Source: Streptomyces sp. MMBL 11-1
GTDB taxonomy: Bacteria; Actinomycetota; Actinomycetes; Streptomycetales; Streptomycetaceae
Length of the DNA: 64,000 nucleotides
Assembly (NCBI RefSeq): GCF_028622875.1
Contig: NZ_CP117709.1
Coordinates: 3,599,001-3,663,000 of the forward strand
Direction of reading: 5' to 3'
The stretch's first letter is position 1, and the number at the start of each line of letters is the position of its first letter. The notes beneath the pieces are model-generated. The model was given only the letters and a program-made list of their open reading frames with translations, was not told where the DNA came from and did no database searches. This document shows positions 25,967 to 35,118 of the stretch, piece by piece. Both the position numbers and the translations under genes were made by a program.

Positions 25967-28017
25967 GCACCACCCCGCTGGGCAGTCCCGCGCCATCGGG
26001 GGCCCCGCGCCCCCACCTCGTCTTCGCCGACCCCACCGGGCGGCGGCGCACCACCCCGGCCCGCTTCGGCCCGGACTCACGGCGGGATCCGGCGCTGCCC
26101 CAGCGCATCCGCAACGGGCTGCTCGACGACCGGGGGCAGCGGTGCGTCCAGGTGTTCCTGTCGGCAGCCGACGCCGCCAACCCGGCGGCCCGCGCCCTGC
26201 TGGACACCGAGGCGGGCACCGCCCTGCGCCTGGACCGGACCCTGGAGAACACCCCGCACGCGTATCTGTTCCCCTCCGTCATCGGCTACGAGCTGGACAC
26301 CGCCGAGCCGTTCCTGCTGTACGCCGCCCCGCGCGGCATCCCCGTCGGGCGGACCCATGTGATGTCCGCGAGCGACCAGCGGGTGTTCGCCCGGGACCTG
26401 ACGCTGGCGCTGTGCCTGCTGGACGGCCAGGGTCTCGTGGCGCGCGGGATCTCGCCCGCGACCGTGTTCTGGGACGGTACGTCGGTGCAGTTCTGGGGCC
26501 TGGAGAGCGTCGACCGCGCCGGGCGGCCCCGGACGCCGTGGGGCCGGGCCCCGTTCGCCTCGCCCGAGCAGCACCGGGGCGAGGGCCTCGTCGACCCCCG
26601 GGACGCGGTGTGGAGCGCCGCCCAGGTGCTCTACCAGCTCGTGACCGGCCGACCCGGCCCGGCCGACCGGGCCCCCGCCGACCTCGACCGGCACCGGGTG
26701 CTCGCCGGGACACTGCCCCGCGCGTTCGCCCCCACGGCGGCCGGACGCCCCACGCCCGCGGCCCTGTTGGAGCTGCTGGCCCCCGAGGAGGCGCGGCGGC
26801 TGGGGCCCGCGACCCCGCCGGACGGCTCCCGCCCGCATCAGGAGGCGTTCGACCGGGCCATCGACGCCAAGCGGCGGGCGCCCGCTCCCGCCGAGGACCC
26901 GGCGGACGGGCCGCCCGAGGACCGGGCCCCCGGGGAGGTGCTCTGCCCGTACTGCCTGGAGGGCATCCAACTCGACCTGAACAGACTGTTCGTGACGGAC
27001 GACCAGATGCAGTACCGGCCCCTGGACCTCTCCCGTATCGGCAACCCGGTACGGCGCGAGGACGTGATGCGGGGCGCGGTCCAGCAGTGCACGGCAGACC
27101 CGGACTTCCCCGAGCACCACATCCCGGTGCCCTACCTCACCCATGGCCGCCCGCTGACCGTCGCCATGATCGGCCAGTCCAGCACCGGGAAGAGCCACCT
27201 GCTGACCCAGATGATCGCCGAGATCACCGACGGCGGCCTGGACCGGTACGGGGTGGGCTGGCAGTCCGTCAACCCGGAACAGCACGCCCGCTTCGTCCGG
27301 GAGCGGGTGCAGCCGCTGCGCAGCGGCAAGGTGCTCGACCACACGAGCGGGGTCGGCCTGGACGGCTTCGCGCGGTTCGTCGAGTCGCTGCTGCTCACCG
27401 ACGCGCGCGGGCGGGTGCGCCCGGTCGCCTTCTTCGACCTGGGCGGCGAGGACCTCGTCCGCACCGACGGGGCGCTGCGCTTCCTGCTCGGCATCGACGC
27501 CCTGGTCTTCGTCGTCGACCCGGCGCTCGCGCTGCCGCTGCCGCAGCTCGACGGGGTGCGCGAGCGCTGGGGCACCGAGGTGGACCGGGACGGTGACGCG
27601 GCGTTCGGCACGGTCCTCGACCGGCTGCCGCGCCGGGGCCCCTATCTGGAGACCCCGGCGGCGATGGTGCTCGGCAAGTCCGACCTGCTCCGGTTCCAGC
27701 CGCCGGTCGACCGCTGGCTGGGCGAGCCGCCGCCCGCCGCGATCGGCCCGGACCAGTTCCGGGAGGAGAGCGGGGACGTCTACGCGCTGCTGCGGCAGTA
27801 CGCCGGACAGGCCTGGCTGCGGCCCTTCGACGCGTTCCGCCGCTGCACCCTGCACATCGCGTCCGCCACCGGGGGCCAGGAGAGCCAGGGCCGCTACCCG
27901 GCGGGCGCGGGGCCGCGCCGGGTGCTGGAACCCCTGGTGTCGCTGCTGGCGATGCACGGGATCATCGAGGCGCCCGGGGGCGCCACATCATTCGGCGTGG
28001 GAAGGGAACCGCAGTGA
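25963..28017 (+). CDS. pseudokinase-zinc motif-GTPase fusion
   Basis: 684 residues. The GTG at 25963 overlaps the previous TGA (GTGA) behind GGGAGGA; GTG 25960 is an alternative. Residues 60-290 resemble a protein kinase fold (SASDQRVFARDLTLALCLL, GLVARGISPATVFWDGTSVQ, then the APE-like FASPEQHRGE and WSAAQVLYQLVTGR), but the HRD and DFG catalytic motifs are missing, so it is a pseudokinase. A CPYC pair (Cys328/331) suggests a zinc motif. The GTPase part has G1 MIGQSSTGKSH (Lys410), G3 DLGGED (Asp492) and G4 GKSD (571-574). This fits the distinct GTPase that accompanies Tubulin_2 and vWA genes. A GAP1-like partner follows with GTGA coupling. It probably switches the cytoskeletal complex. Confidence 0.82.
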   Translation: MSTTPLGSPAPSGAPRPHLVFADPTGRRRTTPARFGPDSRRDPALPQRIRNGLLDDRGQRCVQVFLSAADAANPAARALLDTEAGTALRLDRTLENTPHAYLFPSVIGYELDTAEPFLLYAAPRGIPVGRTHVMSASDQRVFARDLTLALCLLDGQGLVARGISPATVFWDGTSVQFWGLESVDRAGRPRTPWGRAPFASPEQHRGEGLVDPRDAVWSAAQVLYQLVTGRPGPADRAPADLDRHRVLAGTLPRAFAPTAAGRPTPAALLELLAPEEARRLGPATPPDGSRPHQEAFDRAIDAKRRAPAPAEDPADGPPEDRAPGEVLCPYCLEGIQLDLNRLFVTDDQMQYRPLDLSRIGNPVRREDVMRGAVQQCTADPDFPEHHIPVPYLTHGRPLTVAMIGQSSTGKSHLLTQMIAEITDGGLDRYGVGWQSVNPEQHARFVRERVQPLRSGKVLDHTSGVGLDGFARFVESLLLTDARGRVRPVAFFDLGGEDLVRTDGALRFLLGIDALVFVVDPALALPLPQLDGVRERWGTEVDRDGDAAFGTVLDRLPRRGPYLETPAAMVLGKSDLLRFQPPVDRWLGEPPPAAIGPDQFREESGDVYALLRQYAGQAWLRPFDAFRRCTLHIASATGGQESQGRYPAGAGPRRVLEPLVSLLAMHGIIEAPGGATSFGVGREPQ

Positions 28018-30149
28018 ACGACGCCCTCGATTGGCACGAGGAGAGCGGCCCGGGCGGCCGGCTCGACCAGGTGGTCTTCCGCTGGGACGGGAACCAGGGC
28101 CGCTCCAATGCGGGGATGGCGGCGGTGGCGCACTCCTGCTCCGCCGAGCGCGCGGAGTCGCTCCGCCGCGAACTCGGCGGGCTGCTCTGGGTGCCGGGCC
28201 CCGGCTCGGCACCCCGCCCGAGCAGCGTCCGGGTCTCCTCCCAGGCCGCCGGGACCGTGCTCCTCCAGCGGTGGCCCACCCTGGACCGGGGCGGCCGGCC
28301 CAGCATGGCCTGCCACGCGGTGTTCGGCGACCCGGACACCCTGACGCCGCGCCGGTGCCTGGGTCTCGGCGGCACCGCCTGGAGCGAACAAGCCGTCGCC
28401 GAGACGGCCGCCGGGGGCCTGCCGACGCTGGACGGGGCCCGGTTGCGGGCGGCGGCGGCCGAGCAGCTGCGCGACATGTTCGACAAACTCCCCGCGGTGA
28501 AGAAGCCGTTGATGGTGGTGACCGCCGAGTGGCTGCGCGACCCGTCCCGGCGGCTCTCGCTCCTCGCCGAGGAGCACGAGCTGCCCGGCTGGCCGCGCCG
28601 GAACTACGCCCCCCTGGTCTACCTGGGGCTGCTGTCGGTGTTCGGCGACTGGTTCGGCACGGAGTGGAGCTACGCCACGTACGACACGGTGGACACCCAT
28701 TCCTTGCGCCTGACCTGTGTGCCCGAGTGGTCGTCCCAGGCGGCGGGCACCCGGTCGCTGGCCCGCATCCGGCTGCGGCTGCCCGCCCCCGCCGAGGGGG
28801 ACGTCGAGATGGCAGCGGCGAAGGAGATGGTCGAGTACGTGCTCGACCGCCCCGACGCACCTCCGGGTGTGCCCCATCTGACCGGTGAACTCCTCTCCGG
28901 GGCCCGCCTGCCCCGGCAGGAACGGCGCGCGGCCCTGCGCCGCATGCTGGACGCCCGCCACGCCCCCGCACCGGAGGAGAGCCGCCACCACCGCGTACGC
29001 GAGGAGGACCGGTACGGGCGCGGGGGCCGGGAGGAGGACCGGTACGCGATCGAACCCCGGCGGGAAGACCCGTACGCGATCGACGAGCGCCGGGAATCGC
29101 AGGGGGACCGGCACGAGCGCAGGGGCCGGGAGGAGGACCGGTACGCGGTCGAACCCCGGCGGGAAGACCCGTACGCGATCGAACCCCGGCGCGAAGACCC
29201 GTACGCGATCGGCCCCCGGCGCGAAGACCCGTACGAACGCCGGGAACCCCAGGTGAACCGTTACGAGCACCAGGACGGGGAGACGCGCCACGAGCGGGAA
29301 CTCCACCGGCTGCACCAGGAGTTGCTGGTCCACCAGCGCGTCGACGCCGCCCAGACCGCACGGCTGGCCGCCCGGCTCCGGGACCTCCGGGACACCGCGC
29401 TGCTGACCCTCCTGCGCGCCGACGGGCTGCCGTGGGCCTCCCGCGATCTCGTCCTGGCCGAACTGGCCGACGAGGGGCGACAGCGGACCCGCGACGAAGC
29501 GACCGCACACGCGCTCTGCACCGAAGTGCTGCGGCACAACCTCTACTTCCGGCCCGGCCGGCCCGAGGCGGACAGTCCGTCCGTCCCGGAGATGCGGGAG
29601 CGTGCGGCCGATCTCTTCTCCTGGGCCGTCGCCCCGCTCGTACGGGACCCGCACCAGGCCCCCGATCTCCGGCCGCTGTTCAACATCGTCCTCAAGGACG
29701 GTCGCGACACGGGTATGGAGTGGCTGCGCCGCCTCCTGGTCACGCCCCCGGGCGGCCGGGCCCCCGACCTGCCCCCGCAGGTGTGGCAGCAGATCGTGCA
29801 GGACCTTCTCGCCCGCCCCGCGCCCGTCGTCGCACCGGCTTCCGCACCGGCCCAGGCACCGGCACGGTCCCAGGAACCCGCGCCGCCCGCCGCCGTGCCG
29901 GCCCCCTCCGAGCCGCCGGTGCCCCTCCCGCTCTCGTACACATCTGCGTCGGCCGCCGCCCCTCCACCGAGGAAAGCACCGACTCCGACGCCGATCCGTC
30001 CCGCGCCGACGCCGATCCGTCCCGCGCCTGCGCCGCAGGACGGAGACTCCCAGGAGCTAGGTCTCCTCTACCAAACCTGGTTCGTGGCCACCATCGCCGG
30101 GATCCTCGGAGCGTTCATCATCGGCGTCCTCCTGAAGATCCTTATCTGA
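28014..30149 (+). CDS. GTPase-associated protein 1 (GAP1)-like, tail-anchored
   Basis: 711 residues, GTGA-coupled to the GTPase gene. The N-terminal domain (DQVVFRWDGNQGRSNAGMAAVAHSC, then TVLLQRWPTLDRGGRPSMACHAVFGD) resembles, from memory, the GAP1-N/M domains found beside GTPases in predicted conflict systems. A middle segment (about 325-425) is a charged repeat with units like REDPYAIEPRR. A helical part follows, then a Pro-rich linker with the PTPIRPA repeat, and a single C-terminal TM (WFVATIAGILGAFIIGVLLKIL) ending at the stop. The last TM makes it a tail-anchored protein facing the cytoplasm, well placed to hold the GTPase at the membrane. The GAP name is a family label; GTPase activation is not shown. 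Confidence 0.72.
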   Translation: MNDALDWHEESGPGGRLDQVVFRWDGNQGRSNAGMAAVAHSCSAERAESLRRELGGLLWVPGPGSAPRPSSVRVSSQAAGTVLLQRWPTLDRGGRPSMACHAVFGDPDTLTPRRCLGLGGTAWSEQAVAETAAGGLPTLDGARLRAAAAEQLRDMFDKLPAVKKPLMVVTAEWLRDPSRRLSLLAEEHELPGWPRRNYAPLVYLGLLSVFGDWFGTEWSYATYDTVDTHSLRLTCVPEWSSQAAGTRSLARIRLRLPAPAEGDVEMAAAKEMVEYVLDRPDAPPGVPHLTGELLSGARLPRQERRAALRRMLDARHAPAPEESRHHRVREEDRYGRGGREEDRYAIEPRREDPYAIDERRESQGDRHERRGREEDRYAVEPRREDPYAIEPRREDPYAIGPRREDPYERREPQVNRYEHQDGETRHERELHRLHQELLVHQRVDAAQTARLAARLRDLRDTALLTLLRADGLPWASRDLVLAELADEGRQRTRDEATAHALCTEVLRHNLYFRPGRPEADSPSVPEMRERAADLFSWAVAPLVRDPHQAPDLRPLFNIVLKDGRDTGMEWLRRLLVTPPGGRAPDLPPQVWQQIVQDLLARPAPVVAPASAPAQAPARSQEPAPPAAVPAPSEPPVPLPLSYTSASAAAPPPRKAPTPTPIRPAPTPIRPAPAPQDGDSQELGLLYQTWFVATIAGILGAFIIGVLLKILI
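29020..29245 (+). repeat. charged tandem repeat in the GAP1-like gene
   Basis: Imperfect units of 27-30 bp encode Arg-Arg-Glu-Asp-Pro-Tyr-Ala-Ile and Arg-Glu-Glu-Asp-Arg-Tyr variants, at least seven copies. Several copies are identical at the DNA level, showing recent duplication. Confidence 0.7.
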
Positions 30150-30276
30150 CCGCCGTCCGGTGGCGCGGCCCCCTGCCGCCCGAGGAAGTCCGTGCTGCGG
30201 GGCGGCCGGCCGGCGGCCCCGTACCGGAACGGGCGCGCAGGCACGGTGGAGACGGGCCCGCCCCGGCGGCCCCGCG

Positions 30277-31449
30277 TCAGCCCGCCTTCTCCTTCTCCCC
30301 CACCGGCCGCCGGTCCACGACCCGGGCCGTCGCGTCCGCGTCCAGGTGGGCGGTGCCCTCCTCACCACTCACCGTGACCCGGACCCGGGGGCCCTCTCCC
30401 GTGCCCGCTCCGGGCGTCACGTCGATGCGCCAGCTCTTCGGTTCGCGTACGCCCAGGGTCGTGCGGGCCTCGTGGACCAGTGTGGGGAACAGCTCGTACG
30501 GGAGCATCTGGACGTGCATCGTCCCGGCGGCCGGGCGGGCGGCGTCGCCACGGATCCTCATGTGACGTTCCTCGATGGTGATCGCGGTGACCTCCGAGGT
30601 CCCCACGCGGGCCTCCAGCTCCGTGGCCGTCTCCCGCATCCGCCCGAGGACCAGCAGCGAGGAGGAGGGCCCGGAGACGGTGGTGGACGAGGTGAACGTC
30701 CGGGAGGAGGAGGCGGACGCCGTGGCGGAGGGCTGATTCGCCGAGGACCCCGTGTCGTCGTCGGACGTGAACAGCTCGCCCCGGAAGAGGAGCACCAGCA
30801 GCGCCGCACCCGCCAGGAAGGTGAAGAGCACCAGCAGGCACCAGGAGCCCTCGCTCAGCCCCGGCTTCTCCACCAGCGTGGACTCGGGCGCGGAGTCGAT
30901 CTCCGCCTCCTCGGCCCGGCGGCTCCACTCCGGGGCCGGGCGGGTGACGATCCGCACCTCCCAGGGCTCGTCCGGGCGGTACTCCACCACGGCGATGGAG
31001 CGCGGCCGGTAGACAGGGATGTCGACCAGGTTGATGTGCTGGGTGGTGTTCACGCGGTACGCCGGTCTGCCGTCCTCCGGCTCCGGCGCCACGGTCAGCC
31101 GGAAATCCACCGGTACGTCGGCCGATTCACCGCTCGTCGCCCGCAGGTCCTCGATCCGGGCGAGGGCGGTCCTGGCGGCCGGCGGCTCGACGGTCCCCGG
31201 GCGCCGGCGCCCCGCGACGAAGCCGATCAGGATGAGGAGGACCAGGACTCCGCCGCCGGAGAGGAAGACCGGGACCCGCTCCAGGATCACGCCGACCACG
31301 AGGGCCGCGACCGCCGCCCCGGCCGCCCCCGAGGTGACCGTCAGACGCAGCCCGGCGAAAATCCCGCCCAGGACCGAACGGCCGTGCACAGCCTGCGCGT
31401 TGATCTCAGCGGCGTCCTGCTCCGCCGCCCCCTGCCCCGTTGTCCCCAT
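30277..31449 (-). CDS. membrane protein with two TM pairs and C-terminal beta domain, unknown function
   Basis: 390 residues. Two hydrophobic segments near the N terminus (GAAGAAVAALVVGVIL and GGGVLVLLILIGFVAG), a soluble beta-rich domain (about 90-190), a third TM (WCLLVLFTFLAGAALLVLLF), then a Ser/Thr-rich linker and a final alpha/beta domain of about 130 residues. No known motif is visible. It converges on the GAP1-like gene (127 bp between stops) and lies downstream of cobN on the same strand after 63 bp. By topic it fits neither cluster. The short AT-rich GTATAAAATACG just upstream (about 31495) could be its promoter. Confidence 0.7.
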   Translation of the reverse strand: MGTTGQGAAEQDAAEINAQAVHGRSVLGGIFAGLRLTVTSGAAGAAVAALVVGVILERVPVFLSGGGVLVLLILIGFVAGRRRPGTVEPPAARTALARIEDLRATSGESADVPVDFRLTVAPEPEDGRPAYRVNTTQHINLVDIPVYRPRSIAVVEYRPDEPWEVRIVTRPAPEWSRRAEEAEIDSAPESTLVEKPGLSEGSWCLLVLFTFLAGAALLVLLFRGELFTSDDDTGSSANQPSATASASSSRTFTSSTTVSGPSSSLLVLGRMRETATELEARVGTSEVTAITIEERHMRIRGDAARPAAGTMHVQMLPYELFPTLVHEARTTLGVREPKSWRIDVTPGAGTGEGPRVRVTVSGEEGTAHLDADATARVVDRRPVGEKEKAG

Positions 31450-31512
31450 GACCGTGATTGTGCCGGTCGGGGACGATCCGGGGCAGGGGGCGGCGTATAA
31501 AATACGACGAGA

Positions 31513-34500
31513 TCAGTCCTCGCCCTCCAGGTTCCCCTCCGTCTCCAGGTACACCTGGCGCAGCGCGTCCAGCACCGCCGGGTCGGGCTTGGCCCACATG
31601 CCGCGCGACTCGGCCTCCAGCAGGCGTTCGGCGATGCCGTGCAGGGCCCAGGGGTTGGCCTCCTGGAGGAACTGCCGGTTCTCCGGGTCCAGGACGTACG
31701 TCTCGGTGAGCTTGTCGTACATCCAGTCGGCGACGACGCCGGTCGTGGCGTCGTACCCGAAGAGGTAGTCGACGGTGGCCGCCAGCTCGAACGCGCCCTT
31801 GTAGCCGTGGCGGCGCATCGCCTCGATCCACTTCGGGTTGACGACCCGGGCGCGGAAGACGCGGGACGTCTCCTCGACGAGCGTGCGCGTGCGGACGGTC
31901 TCGGGGCGGGTGGAATCCCCGATGTACGCCTCGGGGGCCTTGCCCTTCAGCGCGCGCACGGTGGCCACCATGCCGCCGTGGTACTGGAAGTAGTCGTCGG
32001 AGTCCGCGATGTCGTGCTCGCGGGTGTCGGTGTTCTTCGCGGCGACCTCGATGCGCTTGTAGGCGCTCTCCATCTCCTCGCGCGCCGGGCGGCCGTCCAG
32101 CTCGCGGCCGTAGGCGTAGCCGCCCCAGACCGTGTAGACCTCGGCGAGGTCGGCGTCGGTGCGCCAGTCGCGGGAGTCGATGAGCTGGAGGAGGCCCGCG
32201 CCGTAGGTACCGGGGCGGGAGCCGAAGATCCGCGTGGTGGCGCGGCGTTCGTCGCCGTGCTCGGCCAGGTCGGCCTGGGTGTGCGCCCGTACGTGGTTCT
32301 GCTCGGCGGGCTCGTCCAGCGAGGCGGCCAGCCGTACGGCGTCGTCGAGCAGCCCGACCGTGTGCGGGAACGCGTCGCGGAAGAAGCCCGAGATGCGCAG
32401 CGTCACGTCGATACGGGGGCGGCCCAGCTCCTCGTACGGGATGGGCTCCAGGCCGGTCACGCGGCGCGAGGCGTCGTCCCAGACGGGGCGGATGCCGAGC
32501 AGCGCGAAGGCTTCGGCGATGTCGTCGCCCGCCGTGCGCATCGCGCTGGTGCCCCAGAGGGAGAGGCCGACGGAGGTGGGCCAGGCGCCGTTGTCGGTGC
32601 GGTAGCGGGTGAGGAGCGAGTCGGCCAGCGCCTGACCGGTCTCCCAGGCCAGCTTGGAGGGGACGGCCTTGGGGTCGACGGAGTAGAAGTTGCGCCCGGT
32701 CGGCAGGACGTTGACGAGCCCGCGCAGCGGTGACCCGGACGGCCCGGCGGGGACGAAGCCGCCGTTCAACGCGTGGACGGCGTGGGTGAGTTCGTCGGTC
32801 GTGGCCGCCATGCGCGGGACGACCTCGGTGGCGGCGAAGGTGAGGATGTCGGCGACCGCTTCCGGCAGCCCGGCGGCGACGGACGCCACGGCGGCCGGGT
32901 CCCAGTCGGCGTCGTCCATCGCCTGGACGAGCGCGCGGGCCTGCTCCTCGACCGCGTCCGCGTCCGTGCGGGTGGCGGCCGACTCATCGAGGCCGAGCGC
33001 CTCGCGGAGCCCCGGGAGGGACGCCGTGCCGCCCCAGATCTGGCGGGCGCGCAGCACGGCGAGGACCAGGTTGACCCGGTCGTTCCCGGCGGGCGGGTTG
33101 CCCAGCACGTGCAGGCCGTCGCGGATCTGGACGTCCTTGATCTCGCAGAGCCAGCCGTCGAGATGCATGATGAAGTCGTCGAAGCCCTCGTCCTCCGGCC
33201 GGTCCTCCAGGCCGAGGTCGTGGTCGAGCTTCGCGGCCTGGATCAGCGTCCAGATCTGCGCGCGGATCGCGGGCAGCTTCGCCGGGTCCATGGCGGCGAT
33301 CTGGGCGTGCTCGTCGAGGAGTTGTTCCAGCCGGGCGATGTCGCCGTAGCTGTCGGCACGGGCCATCGGCGGCACGAGGTGGTCGATCAGCGTGGCGTGG
33401 ACGCGGCGCTTGGCCTGCGTGCCCTCGCCCGGGTCGTTGACCAGGAACGGGTAGACGAGCGGGAGATCGCCGAGGGCCGCGTCCGGACCGCAGGCGGCGG
33501 AGAGGCCCGCGTTCTTGCCGGGCAGCCACTCCAGGTTCCCGTGCTTGCCGAGGTGGATCATCGCGTCGGCGCCGAAGCCGTTGTCGTCGGCGGAGGCGGC
33601 GATCCAGCGGTAGGCGGCCAGGTAGTGGTGCGAGGGCGGCAGATCGGGGTCGTGGTAGATCGCGATCGGGTTCTCGCCGAAGCCGCGCGGCGGCTGGATG
33701 AGGATGAGGAGGTTGCCGCGCCGCAGCGCCGCGAGGACGATGTCGCCCTCCGGGTTGGCGGACCGGTCGACGAACATCTCGCCGGGGGCCGGGCCCCAGT
33801 GCCGCTCGACCGCGAGGCGCAGCTCCTCGGGGAGGGTGGCGAACCAGCGGCGGTAGTCGGCGGCCGGGATACGGACCGGGTTCCTGGCCAACTGCTCCTC
33901 GGTCAGCCACTCCTGGTCGTGGCCGCCCGCCTCGATCAGCGCGTAGATCAGCTCGTCGCCGTCGCCGGAGACCAGCCCCGGGATGTCGGCCTCCGGGCCG
34001 AAGTCGTACCCCTCGGCGCGCAGCCGCCGCAGCAGCGCCACGGCGCTGGCGGGGGTGTCCAGCCCGACCGCGTTGCCGATCCGGGAGTGCTTGGTCGGGT
34101 AGGCGGAGAGGACGAGCGCGATGCGCTTCTCCGCGTTCGGGATGTTCCGCAGCTTCGCGTGCCGTACGGCGATCCCGGCGACCCGGGCCGCGCGCTCGGC
34201 GTCGGCGACGTACGCCGGGAGTCCGTCCTCGTCGATCTCCTTGAAGGAGAAGGGGACGGTGATCAGCCGGCCGTCGAACTCCGGCACCGCGATCTGGGTG
34301 GCCGCGTCCAGCGGGGAGACGCCCTCGTCGTTCTCCTCCCAGGCGCTGCGCGGGCTGGTGAGGCAGAGCGCCTGGAGGACCGGCACGTCCAGCCCGGTGA
34401 GCGCGCCCGCGTCCCACGACTCGTCGTCGCCGCCGGCCGAGGCCTCGGCGGGCTTGGTGCCGCCCGCCGCGAGGACGGTGGTCACGATGGCGTCGGCGGC

Positions 34501-35118
34501 GCGGAGCGCGTCGATCAGCTCGGCCTCGGGCGTACGGAGGGAGGCGACGTACAGCGGGAGGGGCCGGGCCCCGGCGTCCTCCACGGCGGTGCACAGCGCG
34601 TCGATGAACGCGGTGTTCCCGCTCATGTGGTGGGCGCGGTAGTAGAGAACGGCGACCGTCGGCGCGCCCTCGGCCACCTCACGGGCCTCCCGCTCCAGCG
34701 GCCCCCACGCGGGGGCCGGGGCGGGCGGCTCGAAGCCGTGACCGGTCAGCAGCACGGTGTCGGAGAGGAACCGGGCCAGCTGCTCCAGGTTGGCGGGCCC
34801 GCCGTGCGCCAGGTAGGCGTGCGCCTCGGCCGCGATGCCGATCGGCACGGTGGAGGCGGCCATCAACTGGGCGTCGGGGGCCTGTTCACCGGTCAGCACG
34901 ACGACGGGGCGGCCGGTGGCCAGCACAGCGTCCAGGCCCTCCTGCCAGGCCCGTACCCCGCCGAGGAGCCGTACGACGACGAGGTCGACGCCGTCCAGCA
35001 GGTCCGGGAGTCCGTCGAGGTCGACGCGGGAGGGGTTGGCGTACCGGTAGCTGACGGGTCCCTCGGAAGCGCGGGCGCTCAGGAGGTCGGTGTCGGACGT
35101 CGACAGGAGCAGGATCAT
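31513..35118 (-). CDS. cobN: cobaltochelatase subunit CobN
   Basis: 1201 residues, the usual length. CobN is the large subunit of the ATP-dependent complex (with two smaller AAA/vWA-type subunits, not in this window) that inserts cobalt into hydrogenobyrinate a,c-diamide in the aerobic B12 route. Recognised by its overall sequence, including GLRE and LPTGRNFYSVDPKAVPSK, GKHGNLEWLPGKNAGLS, IHLGKHGN and KWIEAMRRHGYKGAFE near the C terminus. The ATG at 35118 follows a cobalamin riboswitch leader with GAGGAAGG about 10 bases ahead. Divergent from the cobG-cobH-cobIJ genes. Confidence 0.97.
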   Translation of the reverse strand: MILLLSTSDTDLLSARASEGPVSYRYANPSRVDLDGLPDLLDGVDLVVVRLLGGVRAWQEGLDAVLATGRPVVVLTGEQAPDAQLMAASTVPIGIAAEAHAYLAHGGPANLEQLARFLSDTVLLTGHGFEPPAPAPAWGPLEREAREVAEGAPTVAVLYYRAHHMSGNTAFIDALCTAVEDAGARPLPLYVASLRTPEAELIDALRAADAIVTTVLAAGGTKPAEASAGGDDESWDAGALTGLDVPVLQALCLTSPRSAWEENDEGVSPLDAATQIAVPEFDGRLITVPFSFKEIDEDGLPAYVADAERAARVAGIAVRHAKLRNIPNAEKRIALVLSAYPTKHSRIGNAVGLDTPASAVALLRRLRAEGYDFGPEADIPGLVSGDGDELIYALIEAGGHDQEWLTEEQLARNPVRIPAADYRRWFATLPEELRLAVERHWGPAPGEMFVDRSANPEGDIVLAALRRGNLLILIQPPRGFGENPIAIYHDPDLPPSHHYLAAYRWIAASADDNGFGADAMIHLGKHGNLEWLPGKNAGLSAACGPDAALGDLPLVYPFLVNDPGEGTQAKRRVHATLIDHLVPPMARADSYGDIARLEQLLDEHAQIAAMDPAKLPAIRAQIWTLIQAAKLDHDLGLEDRPEDEGFDDFIMHLDGWLCEIKDVQIRDGLHVLGNPPAGNDRVNLVLAVLRARQIWGGTASLPGLREALGLDESAATRTDADAVEEQARALVQAMDDADWDPAAVASVAAGLPEAVADILTFAATEVVPRMAATTDELTHAVHALNGGFVPAGPSGSPLRGLVNVLPTGRNFYSVDPKAVPSKLAWETGQALADSLLTRYRTDNGAWPTSVGLSLWGTSAMRTAGDDIAEAFALLGIRPVWDDASRRVTGLEPIPYEELGRPRIDVTLRISGFFRDAFPHTVGLLDDAVRLAASLDEPAEQNHVRAHTQADLAEHGDERRATTRIFGSRPGTYGAGLLQLIDSRDWRTDADLAEVYTVWGGYAYGRELDGRPAREEMESAYKRIEVAAKNTDTREHDIADSDDYFQYHGGMVATVRALKGKAPEAYIGDSTRPETVRTRTLVEETSRVFRARVVNPKWIEAMRRHGYKGAFELAATVDYLFGYDATTGVVADWMYDKLTETYVLDPENRQFLQEANPWALHGIAERLLEAESRGMWAKPDPAVLDALRQVYLETEGNLEGED

